This document shows, in pieces, positions 23,863 through 44,977 of a DNA stretch of 50,749 nucleotides. Under the pieces are notes generated by a model. It was given only the letters and a program-made list of their open reading frames with translations, had not been told where the DNA came from and did not search any database. Position 1 is the first letter of the stretch. Each line of letters opens with the position of its first letter. The stretch is taken from the NCBI RefSeq assembly GCF_000308855.1, contig NZ_BAGM01000118.1, positions 1 through 50,749 of the forward strand, given 5' to 3'. Both the position numbers and the translations under genes were made by a program. Source of the DNA: Nocardia veterana NBRC 100344. GTDB taxonomy: Bacteria; Actinomycetota; Actinomycetes; Mycobacteriales; Mycobacteriaceae.

Positions 23863-24843
23863 GTGGCGGTTGTACTCGTGCTGCGCGCACGCGGACTGGG
23901 TGATCTCCTCACCGCGGTCCCGGCTCTCCGTGCGCTGCGCCGGGCCAGGCCGCGCGATCAGATCGTGCTGGCCGCACCGCACCGGCTCAAACCCATCGTC
24001 GACCTGATCACCTCGGTCGACGACATGGTGCCCGCGGCCGATCCGCAGAGTCTGCGCTGGGACGGCCCCGCCCCCGCGCTCGCGGTGAACCTGCACGGAC
24101 CGGGCGCCGAACCCATCGTCGAGCTGGCCCGCACCGAACCCACCCGGATTCTGACCTATCGCAACCCCGCCTTCCCCGAGCTCGACGGGCCGCAGTGGGT
24201 GCCGGAGATGCACGACATCGATCGCTGGTGCCACCTGCTGGAGTCGGCCGGGATGAGTGCCGACCGCCGCAATCTCGGTCTCGTTCCCCCGGTGGCGACC
24301 ACCAGCCACCGCGACTGTGTGGTAGTGCACGTAGGCGCCGGAGCGCCCGCCCGCCGCTGGCCCGTGGAACGTTTCGCCGCGGTGATCCGCCATCTGCTGG
24401 TGCAGGGGCGCGAGGTCGTGGTGACCGGCGACGAGTTCGAGCGCGAGATCGCGCTGGCCATCGCCGCGCGGGCCGGCCTCTCGCACGACCATGTCCTGGC
24501 CGGACAGCAGAATCTCATCGAACTGTCGGCGACGGTGGCCGAGGCCGCGCTGGTGGTCTGTGGCGATACCGGTGTCGCCCATCTGGCGACCGCGTTCGGC
24601 ACCCGCACGGTGGTGCTGTTCGGGCCCACCGCCCCCAGCCACAGCGGGCCGCCGCCGCATCTGTCGGGCCGGCACATCGCGTTGTGGGCGGGCCGGACCG
24701 GCGACCGTGACGGCCACACCCCGGACCCCGGACTGCTGCAACTGACCGCCGCGGATGTCATGGAGGCGGTGGACACCCAGCTCAGCAGGCGGCGCTGGGC
24801 CGAAGCGGACCGGCGCGGCACGAACTACCGGCGCGTGGGATGA
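23863..24843 (+). CDS. Glycosyltransferase family 9 protein
   Basis: A 326-residue GT9 (heptosyltransferase-like) GT-B enzyme. The N-terminal LRARGLGDLLTAVPALRALRRARP motif is the family hallmark. The sugar-nucleotide-binding half has VVVHVGAGAPARRWPVERFAAVI, a VVTGDEFE loop and CGDTGVAHLATAFGTRTVVLFGPTAPSHSGP with the conserved Asp-Thr-Gly and Gly-Pro. It transfers a sugar to a cell-envelope acceptor, unknown here. GTG 23863 has AGGAGAAGAGG just upstream. Confidence 0.92.
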   Translation: MAVVLVLRARGLGDLLTAVPALRALRRARPRDQIVLAAPHRLKPIVDLITSVDDMVPAADPQSLRWDGPAPALAVNLHGPGAEPIVELARTEPTRILTYRNPAFPELDGPQWVPEMHDIDRWCHLLESAGMSADRRNLGLVPPVATTSHRDCVVVHVGAGAPARRWPVERFAAVIRHLLVQGREVVVTGDEFEREIALAIAARAGLSHDHVLAGQQNLIELSATVAEAALVVCGDTGVAHLATAFGTRTVVLFGPTAPSHSGPPPHLSGRHIALWAGRTGDRDGHTPDPGLLQLTAADVMEAVDTQLSRRRWAEADRRGTNYRRVG

Positions 24844-24853
24844 CCGTGCCCTG

Positions 24854-24865
24854 ATACCGGGGTAT
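24854..24865. promoter_or_regulatory. ATACC-GG-GGTAT dyad
   Basis: A perfect inverted repeat lies 60 bases upstream of the membrane-protein gene. The form resembles the ATACCC...GGGTAT core bound by CsoR-type copper repressors, and copper-related genes lie 2-4 kb upstream, but one short dyad is weak evidence. Confidence 0.25.
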
Positions 24866-24926
24866 GAGGGGCGGACGGCACCGCCGGGGGACGCGGGCAC
24901 CGATCTTCCGGACCTAGCGTCGCCGC

Positions 24927-25898
24927 ATGACCACCCTCCCCGCCCCCGCCCAGCTGTTCTCGCCGCGGCACTGGCATCGCCCGTTGACGGTGACCGCGGC
25001 CGTCATGGCCACACTCACCGTGGTGTCGCTGGTGGCGATGTTCGTCGACGATCGCCGGATCCTGGGCGAATCGGTCTGGCTCAAACCCGCGAAATTCGGC
25101 GTGGCCTTCGCGATGTACACCCTCACCCTGGCCTGGCTGGTCTCGCAACCCCATCGCGGTGCGCGGCTGAGCCGGTGGATGGGCACCCTGTTCGCCGTCA
25201 CCGGAATCGTCGATGTCGGCTTCATCGTCGTCCAGGCCGCGCGCGGCACCTTCAGCCACTTCGACACCGAGACCGATGTGGTGAACTCCGTCGGACAGGT
25301 GATCTTCACCTCCGGTGTTCCCGGCCTGTTCGTCGCGAATCTCGTGGTGGCCGTGAACCTTTCGTGGCAGCGCATCCTCGACCGCCCGACCGGCCGGGCC
25401 GTACACGCCGGGCTGGCGATCGCGGTGGCGGGAATGGCGCTGGGCTATCTGATGGGTTTCACCGGCGAGCAGACGGTCCGGGACGCGGCCGGACATCCGG
25501 TGCGGCTGGCGGCCGGACACACCGTCACCGATCCGGTGCTTACGGTCCGCGACGGTGTCGGCGAGATGCCGATCGTCCACTGGAGCACGCTCGGCGGCGA
25601 TCTGCGTATCCCCCACTTCGCCGGGCTGCACGGCATTCAGATCCTGATCGCGATCGCGGTCGCCACGGCGTGGGTGGCGCGCCGGCGTCCCTGGCTGGAC
25701 GAGCGCGTCCGCGGCCGCCTCGTCGGCGTGCTGGTCCACGGCTATCGGAGTCGTTCGGCGTCCTTGGCCAACGCCACCAGATTCGCGGTCAGCTCGGCCA
25801 GTTCGGCCCGGTCGGCGCCCTCGGCGACAGCGGTGGCCACATCCTCGGCCGCGCAGCGCGCCGCGAACCAGCGATCGGCCAGATCCGCCGCTTCCTGA
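24927..25898 (+). CDS. Conserved membrane protein with replaced C-terminus
   Basis: A 323-residue protein. The first 270 residues contain about six membrane helices (18-40, 60-80, 88-110, 125-145, 155-175, 235-255), with GESVWLKPAKFGVAFAMYTLTLAWLVSQ and VHWSTLGGDLRIPHFAGLHGIQ as the most distinctive motifs; the latter has conserved-looking His residues. From about residue 272, after GVLVHGYR, the sequence becomes Ser/Ala/Arg-rich and reads antisense through the convergent zinc-binding gene. The relatives I know end in one more hydrophobic helix here, so the 3' end seems lost or replaced. The function is unknown. ATG 24927 has no clear ribosome site; a CCTAGCGT -10-like box 14 bases upstream may give a leaderless transcript. 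Confidence 0.65.
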   Translation: MTTLPAPAQLFSPRHWHRPLTVTAAVMATLTVVSLVAMFVDDRRILGESVWLKPAKFGVAFAMYTLTLAWLVSQPHRGARLSRWMGTLFAVTGIVDVGFIVVQAARGTFSHFDTETDVVNSVGQVIFTSGVPGLFVANLVVAVNLSWQRILDRPTGRAVHAGLAIAVAGMALGYLMGFTGEQTVRDAAGHPVRLAAGHTVTDPVLTVRDGVGEMPIVHWSTLGGDLRIPHFAGLHGIQILIAIAVATAWVARRRPWLDERVRGRLVGVLVHGYRSRSASLANATRFAVSSASSARSAPSATAVATSSAAQRAANQRSARSAAS

Positions 25899-26065
25899 GC
25901 GCTCAGCACCACCGAATCCTCGGGAATCCCGGTGCCCTCCAAGCCCTTCCGGTGCTCGTAGGCACGCTGACGGCACGATTGCCGACAATACCGGCGGCGG
26001 CGACCGATGTCGGTATCGGCGATCTCCCGCCCGCACCACAGACACGACAGCAGACGGCGCGACAT
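25742..26065 (-). CDS. Zinc-ribbon-like small protein
   Basis: A 107-residue protein. An N-terminal CLWCGREI and a second Cys pair in YCRQSCRQRAYEHRK form a four-Cys zinc site, as in small HTH-like proteins with a C-x2-C...C-x3-C pattern. The rest is a helical acidic region (SAQEAADLADRWFAARCAAEDVA, then helices to the end). ATG 26065 is preferred over an upstream start that would add Arg/Pro-rich residues. Its 3' half overlaps the end of the plus-strand membrane-protein frame by 157 bases. It probably binds nucleic acid or protein; no function is known. Confidence 0.7.
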   Translation of the reverse strand: MSRRLLSCLWCGREIADTDIGRRRRYCRQSCRQRAYEHRKGLEGTGIPEDSVVLSAQEAADLADRWFAARCAAEDVATAVAEGADRAELAELTANLVALAKDAERLR

Positions 26066-26198
26066 GACCCGACACCTTAGCCTCCGCCCCGCGCCCCGCC
26101 CGGGGGGCACGCCGAATTCGTCCGATCACCGCGACTCGGCCGGGTCGGGGAACTCGCGCCCCGGTGGAGACCGTAAAATACACCGGTTGACCGTCACC

Positions 26199-26226
26199 GG
26201 GAACCGATCGGGCCGCTGGCGCGTTG
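26199..26226 (+). promoter_or_regulatory. SigR/SigH-type promoter of rbpA
   Basis: GGGAAC at 26199-26204 and GTT at 26223-26225 are separated by exactly 18 bases, the spacing of the disulphide-stress sigma factor SigR (Streptomyces) or SigH (mycobacteria), consensus GGGAAT-N18-GTT. rbpA is a known SigR target in Streptomyces. The site is about 50 bases before the start codon. Confidence 0.6.
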
Positions 26227-26272
26227 ATAGTCCAGTAGAACGTTGCCGACAGGCCAGAGAGGACCGCACACC

Positions 26273-26608
26273 ATGGCAGATCGCGTACTCCGAGGTAGCC
26301 GGCTCGGAGCGGTGAGCTACGAGACCGACCGCGACCACGACCTGGCACCACGTCGAGTGGCGCGGTACCGGACCGACAACGGTGAGGAGTTCGACGTCCC
26401 GTTCGCCGACGACGCCGAGATCCCGCCGACCTGGCTGTGCCGTAACGGTCAGGAGGGCATCCTGATCGAGGGCACCACCCAGGAACCGAAGAAGGTGAAG
26501 CCTCCGCGCACGCACTGGGACATGCTGCTGGAGCGCCGCTCCAAGGAGGAGCTCGAGGAACTGCTGCAGGAGCGCCTCGAACTGCTCAAGACCCGCCGCG
26601 GACGCTGA
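26273..26608 (+). CDS. rbpA: RNA polymerase-binding protein RbpA
   Basis: A 111-residue actinobacterial RbpA, nearly identical in layout to the mycobacterial protein. It opens with the N-terminal tail MADRVLRGSRLGAVSYETDR, followed by the core domain with YRTDNGEEFDVPFADDAEIP and WLCRNGQEG. The basic linker is PKKVKPPRTHWDML, and the C-terminal sigma-interacting helix is RRSKEELEELLQERLELLKTRRG. It binds the housekeeping sigma factor and RNA polymerase and stabilises the open complex. ATG 26273 has AGAGAGGA about eight bases upstream. It is followed by a strong terminator. Confidence 0.98.
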   Translation: MADRVLRGSRLGAVSYETDRDHDLAPRRVARYRTDNGEEFDVPFADDAEIPPTWLCRNGQEGILIEGTTQEPKKVKPPRTHWDMLLERRSKEELEELLQERLELLKTRRGR

Positions 26609-26634
26609 TCCCAGGAATAGCGGCATCCACGAAT

Positions 26635-26680
26635 ACGACGATGTCCCCCTCGCACCCGAATGCGAGGGGGACATCGTCGT
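26635..26680. terminator. Perfect 20-bp terminator hairpin after rbpA
   Basis: The arms 26635-26654 and 26661-26680 are perfectly complementary around a six-base loop (CCCGAA). It lies between rbpA and the convergent ABC-permease gene and can act in both directions. The stem contains a CCCCC/GGGGG block and no long T-tract. Confidence 0.85.
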
Positions 26681-26717
26681 TCGGTGACTGTCTGGTCGGG
26701 CGCCGCGGCGCCTGCTG

Positions 26718-27626
26718 TCAGTTGCTCGCCACCTTGCGGTACTGCAGCAGCGCCAGCGGGACGGCGACGAGCAGGATCGCGACCGAACAGGCCACCGCGT
26801 ATTCGACGCAGTGATCGACCGGCCAGCCGTGCGGGGCGGCGAAGGTCGGCGGGGAGCTGTTGGCGAACAACTTGCGACCCGACGCCGACACCGCGGTGAT
26901 CGGATTCCACTCCGCGATCGAGCGCAGCGGCCCGGGCAACGTTTCGGCGGAGATGAACGCCGAGGAAATGAACGTGACCGGGAACAGCCAGATCAACCCG
27001 GCGCTCTGGGCGACCTCGACATTCGGCGCGATCAGCCCGGTCAGCGCCCCCACCCACGACATCGCGAAGGCGAACAGCAGCAGGATCGCGAACGCCAGGG
27101 CCGCATCGGCGATCGAGCCGTTGATCCGCCAGCCGACCAGATAGCCGCAGCCGACCATCACGGCCAGCGCCACGACGTTGACCACGGTGTCGGACAGGGT
27201 GCGGCCCATCAGCACCGCCATCCGCGACATGGGCAGCGTCCGCATCCGGTCGATGATGCCCTTCTGCAGGTCGTTGGCCAGCCCGACGGTGGTGAACGCG
27301 GCGTTGAACGCCACCGTCTGCGTGAAGATACCGGCCAGCAGGAATTCGCGATACTGTCCGCCGCCCAGCGAGGCGCCGAAGATGTAGGCGAACAGGAACA
27401 CGAACATCAGCGGCTGAATGGTGGCGGTCACCAGCAGGGTCGGCACCCGCAGGATGGTCAGCAGATTGCGATAGGCGATGATGGCGCTGTCGCGGAAGAC
27501 CCGGACCGGCGCGGCGATCGCGCGGACGTCGCTGTCGATATCCGGCCGCGTCCCGGCCGCGTCGGCCTGCTCGGCGGCCTCGGCCGCCGAATCCTGTTCG
27601 GCGACCGCCACTTCCGCGGTACTCAC
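26718..27626 (-). CDS. ABC-2 type permease, DrrB-like
   Basis: A 302-residue membrane component. An acidic N-terminal tail of about 50 residues is followed by six helices, the first after NLLTILRVPTLLVTATIQPLMFVFLF. The ABC-2 signature region is FNAAFTTVGLANDLQKGIIDRMRTLPMSRMAVLMGRTLSD. The start is GTG 27626, overlapping the ATPase stop by GTGA (27623-27626), hence co-translated. With the ATPase it forms an exporter of the daunorubicin-resistance type. Being the last gene of the NRPS operon, it most likely exports the peptide product and gives self-protection. It ends 37 bases from a strong bidirectional terminator. Confidence 0.92.
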   Translation of the reverse strand: MSTAEVAVAEQDSAAEAAEQADAAGTRPDIDSDVRAIAAPVRVFRDSAIIAYRNLLTILRVPTLLVTATIQPLMFVFLFAYIFGASLGGGQYREFLLAGIFTQTVAFNAAFTTVGLANDLQKGIIDRMRTLPMSRMAVLMGRTLSDTVVNVVALAVMVGCGYLVGWRINGSIADAALAFAILLLFAFAMSWVGALTGLIAPNVEVAQSAGLIWLFPVTFISSAFISAETLPGPLRSIAEWNPITAVSASGRKLFANSSPPTFAAPHGWPVDHCVEYAVACSVAILLVAVPLALLQYRKVASN

Positions 27627-28608
27627 GACATGATCTCCTCTGCTACGTCTTCGGTTTCGGACTCCTCGACCGGCGCCGCGGGGGTACCGGTCAGCGACAG
27701 GAACACATCGTCGAGGCTGGGCCGGGTGACCACCGCGTCCACCACGCACACCCCCGCGTCGTCCAGGCGGCGCAACGCCTCGACCATGGTGCGGGTGCCG
27801 TCGCCGACAACGATCGACACGTGGTCGGCGCCGGGTTCGTGGATCGGCTCGCCGAGGCCGACCTCGCTCAGCACCGATTTCGCCGGGCCCGGATCCTGAC
27901 CCTCGGCGAGGGTGACGGTGAGCCGATCACCACCGATCGAGGTCTTCAGTTCGTCGGTCGATCCGCGGGCGATCACCCGGCCCTTGTCGATGACCGTGAT
28001 CCGGTCGGCCAGTTGGTCGGCCTCCTCCAGATACTGCGTGGTGAGCAGGACCGTCGTGCCGTCGTCGACCAGATCGCCGATGACCTTCCACATGTCCAAC
28101 CGGCCGCGTGGATCGAGTCCGGTGGTGGGCTCGTCCAGCACCACCACCGTCGGCCGGGCCACCAGCGCCCCGGCGAGATCCAGGCGCCGCGCCATACCAC
28201 CGGAATAGGTGCCCGCCCGCCGGCCCGCCGCATGCTCGAGGCCCAGCGCCGAGAGCAGCTCGGTCGCGCGCTCGGCGGATTTCTTGTGGTCCATTCCGTA
28301 CAGCCGGGCGACCATGCGCAGGTTCTCGAACCCGGACAGGTTCTCGTCCACCGCGGCGTACTGTCCCGACAGCCCGATCCGGGTGCGCACCCGCGCCGGA
28401 TGGTGGACCACGTCCACCCCCGCGACCCGGACCGTGCCGGCGGTCGGTTTCAGCAAGGTGGTGACGATCCGCACCGTGGTGGTCTTGCCGGCACCGTTGG
28501 GACCGAGCAGCCCCATGACCGTGCCGGACGGGATCTCCAGATCGATGCCGTCGAGGACGCGGACCCGGCCGTAGGTCTTGACCAGACCTCCGATTTCCAC
28601 TGCCAGAC

Positions 28609-28612
<4 letters not shown>
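27623..28612 (-). CDS. ABC transporter ATP-binding protein, DrrA-like
   Basis: A 329-residue ATPase. Walker A is GLLGPNGAGKTTTVRI (about residues 33-48), the Q-loop is GLSGQYAAVDENLSG, the ABC signature is YSGGMARRLDLA, and Walker B is VVVLDEPTTGLDPRGR with an LLTTQYLEEAD switch. The C-terminal VVDAVVTRPSLDDVFLSLTG tail is typical of the drug-resistance ATPase subfamily. The start is GTG 28612, overlapping the NRPS stop by GTGA, with AAGGAG five bases upstream. It powers export of the NRPS product through the permease coded next. Confidence 0.95.
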
Positions 28613-42261
<13,649 letters not shown>

Positions 42262-43039
42262 CAATCACTCCGTTCTGCCGCTGTTGACGCAACTCCCCGG
42301 TCCCCGTCCCGCGGCGGAAAAGCGCGCGCCAGCGGGTAGGACGTGATCCACGCCCTATGATTCGGAGCACCCATGCAGCCGGACTGGTAACGATGTCGTG
42401 ATGTTTGGCCTCGAACACCGTCGGCACGGAATGCATTCAGACAGCTAATTCACCGCAAACTGCGGGTCGGAGCGGGGGAAGTCCGCCGAGAACGGCCGGA
42501 CCCGCAGTGCACGGCAACCGGTTCCGCAACCGATCGGCGAATGCGCATGGGCGGCTCGGGACCGACAGATTTCAGCAGACGTCGATCCGCGGGAGCCCGC
42601 GATTTTCGATTGTCCGGGAGAGCTGTACCAGCCGTCAGGCGAATACCGGGTCGCCGGTGACGTCCTCATCGCCGCGACGCATCGAATGCGCCGTTCGCCG
42701 CCGAATAGCCGCGACCAGGGCAACGGCCGCAGCAAGAATACACAACACACATTCCGGCCGAGGCACCATCGCGGTCACGGGCGTGATTCGGCCACCCAGC
42801 GGGAGCTTCACGCGACTGCACTGCGGGCGCGAAATACGCGGTCCACCGAACCAACGGCAGTCGACCACCACCTCCATCAACCACTCGACCCGCGGCCCAA
42901 CCGCGACCGGCGAGATGCAGCATGCGATCACCGCGAATATGTGGACCCGCACGTCGGCACCCAGCTCGCCCCGACCCCCACCCACCCGTCCCGAAGGCGC
43001 CGGCACCACCCGACACCGAACGGGCCGCAGGACATCGGA
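42262..43039. other. Gap upstream of the NRPS gene
   Basis: About 780 bases with no supported gene. The first 200 bases must hold the NRPS promoter (minus strand); I see no clear -35/-10 pair and no DtxR/IdeR-type iron box (TTAGG...CCTAA), so an iron-regulated siderophore is not indicated. The rest is GC-rich with frames that do not resemble protein families. Confidence 0.5.
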
Positions 43040-43800
43040 GCACGCGGACAGCACCACCTTCCTCCCCGGCACCGACCACGACGTCGACAATGACCGGCAG
43101 GCCGTGCCCGACCACCACAAACTCCCGTGCCTGGCCCGTGGGCTCGAGCGTGCCCGCCCCGACACCGACACTTGCACTGCGACGACGGACTCTGCAGCAG
43201 CTGCCGCGGCGACAACCAACCCGGCATCCCCGACCACACCCCCGCCGATCACATCGCCGCCCGATGCACATTCATCACCACCCAGCAACTGTCCGGCGCG
43301 GCACTGTCCCGCTACGGAAAGACTGGCGCCACACGCGAAACCCAGCCGCCCGTGCCACCATCGAAACCTTCGCGGACGCACTGATGACAGCCGAAAACCC
43401 AGTGGGCGAAGGCCATTCACCGCAGCATCCCAACGGCGACAGTGGGTTCGATCCGCCCGATCCGCCTCACATGGCTCACCCATACCGAACTCGTCCAAGC
43501 GATCAGCACCCTCGAACTCCGCATTCACCTCGCCGACGACCACTCCACCATCTACGGCCCCGCACCCAGCATCACCAACGCAGGAGACTCGACGGATACC
43601 GCCTGGCTGGAAGACGAACTCACCGAGCTCGAGGCTGAACTCACGCCGCGCCGATCTCACACCTGAACAATCCACCGCTGAGGAGACACAGCGGGCCAAC
43701 CGCGAACACGGAATCCAAAGCTGGCCCGCCCTGCAGCAAACCGCCCTGGACGCCACCGCATCCGCCGAAACCGACGGCCCCGAGTTCTGGTTGTGGCGGG
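43040..43800 (+). pseudogene. Decayed coding relics, zinc-ribbon-like
   Basis: Protein-like segments follow each other in changing frames. About 43064-43170 reads DHHKLPCLARGLERARPDTDTC. 43170-43320 (other frame) reads CDDGLCSSCRGDN and ITTQQLSGAALSRYGK. 43320-43420 (third frame) reads DWRHTRNPAARATIETFADALM. 43442-43666 is a 74-residue open frame with LVQAISTLELRIHLADDHS and a Glu-rich end. 43660-43800 reads TPEQSTAEETQRANREHG and GPEFWLW. The Cys pairs suggest a zinc ribbon. Several frameshifts in a row suggest a dead gene beside the old end of the CRISPR array. The 74-residue frame could be a live small gene. No family is recognised. Confidence 0.4.
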
Positions 43801-43866
43801 TAGCGACGTTCGTAACGCGGAGTGTGGGTGAGTATCACATCCCGCATGAACACGGGCGAAAAGGAG

Positions 43867-44565
43867 GGATCATCCCCGCGGACGTGGGGAGCGCATGCGG
43901 CCGCCCCCGCCGGCACCAACCAGCTCGGGATCACCCCCGCATACGCGGGGAGCACCACGCCAGCGCGTGAGCGCTGCACAGCAGCAGGGCTCATCCCCGC
44001 ATGCGCGGGGAGCAACTGACCCTGGTCCGGATGATCGTGTCCGGGAAGGGCCCATCCCCGCGTGCGCGGGGAGCACATCTGCGGTCTCCCGTAGGTGCGG
44101 GCCAGCAGGGGCTAATCCCCGCGTGCGCGGGGAGCACGGTGACGGACGATGCCCGATCGGTTCCGGCGAGGGCTCATCCCCGCGTGCGCGGGGAGCACAA
44201 CGCCGGATCCGGGAACATGTTGTGCTGGACGGGCTCATCCCCGCGTGCGCGGGGAGCACGCCAGCCGCAAGCTCTCACCCGGGTCCGGCCGGGGCTAATC
44301 CCCGCGTGCGCGGGGAGCACAGGCGCTCAGGGTTGTTCAGTTTGCGGACGCGGGGCTCATCCCCGCGTGCGCGGGGAGCACGTGCTGTCTGGGTCGAATC
44401 CGTACAACAAGGCGGGCTCATCCCCGCGTGCGCGGGGAGCACATGTGGACGAACCAGCCGGACTCGTCGGCTGGGGGCTCATCCCCGCGTGCGCGGGGAG
44501 CACTCTCGATGGCGGCCCGTACCGCGCAACCGGGTTCGGCTCATCCCCGCGTGCGCGGGGAGCAC
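43867..44565 (-). CRISPR. Type I-E CRISPR array, 12 repeats, 11 spacers
   Basis: Twelve copies of a 28-base repeat start at 43867, 43928, 43988, 44049, 44110, 44171, 44232, 44293, 44354, 44415, 44476 and 44538. On the plus strand the core is CCCCGCGTGCGCGGGG, an inner palindrome typical of type I-E repeats (crRNA strand is minus, beginning GTGCTCCCC). Spacers are 33 bases, except 32 (second from left) and 34 (the one next to the leader). The three leftmost repeats are the most divergent, so the old end is at the left and the leader at the right, directly after cas2. Copies at 44110 and 44293 share one C-to-A change; 44049 has a T-to-C change. No spacer visibly matches elsewhere in this window. 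Confidence 0.98.
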
Positions 44566-44610
44566 ACTTGTTGACATGCAGGTTTGCATTGAACCTGGCG
44601 GTTTTTCATT
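44566..44610 (-). promoter_or_regulatory. CRISPR leader with internal dyad
   Basis: The AT-rich stretch between the first repeat and the end of cas2 is only about 40 bases. It contains CAGGTT-TGCATTG-AACCTG (44579-44597), a perfect six-base inverted repeat that may be a binding site for an integration host factor or a promoter element for the array. The functional leader may extend into the 3' end of cas2. Confidence 0.6.
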
Positions 44611-44977
44611 CAGTTTCCCGTCGGGTCTGTCGGTTGCGGCCAGCCTTCCTGTATCGGCTGGCCTTGCTCCAACCCGCTCGAGGGCCCACGGTCTTCTGGT
44701 TTCCTGGGTGCGGTCGGCGGATGAGGTGGACACCGTCGGTTTCTACGGGTTCCCACTCGTGGCGGTGCACCTTGAACGCCAGTCTTTGTTCCGAGCGGGT
44801 GGAGTAGATCATGATGGCGCGCCCGTCTTTCGACAGTTCGACGACACGTTGCCAGGCCAGGTCGCGGACGCGGGTAGTGAGGATTCCAACGAATACACCG
44901 GGACTGATCTCGAGCAACCATCTGGTGAGGTGACCACGCAGGCCTGCCGGGCAGGCACTGAGGACGAGGACTACCAC
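44606..44977 (-). CDS. cas2: Cas2 (type I-E)
   Basis: A 123-residue Cas2e. MVVLVLSACPAGLRGHLTRWLLEISPGVFVG is the ferredoxin-like start, and VFVGILTTRVRDLAWQRVVEL and AIMIYSTRSEQRLAFKVH follow, as in E. coli Cas2. It dimerises and bridges two Cas1 dimers for spacer integration. The start is GTG 44977, overlapping the true cas1 stop (TAG 44973-44971). A basic C-terminal tail of about 30 residues (from GPRAGWSKASRYRKAGRNR) is longer than in E. coli and runs into the leader. Confidence 0.92.
   Translation of the reverse strand: MVVLVLSACPAGLRGHLTRWLLEISPGVFVGILTTRVRDLAWQRVVELSKDGRAIMIYSTRSEQRLAFKVHRHEWEPVETDGVHLIRRPHPGNQKTVGPRAGWSKASRYRKAGRNRQTRRETE

Noticed and set aside
42262..42460. Possible iron box upstream of the NRPS, which would make it a siderophore operon
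   Set aside because: No TTAGG...CCTAA-type dyad was found; the EntF-like first C domain alone is not enough.
42405..43970. A 521-residue plus-strand frame running into the CRISPR array
   Set aside because: It is low-complexity Thr/Pro/Arg sequence and its end translates CRISPR repeats; only short segments of it may be relics.
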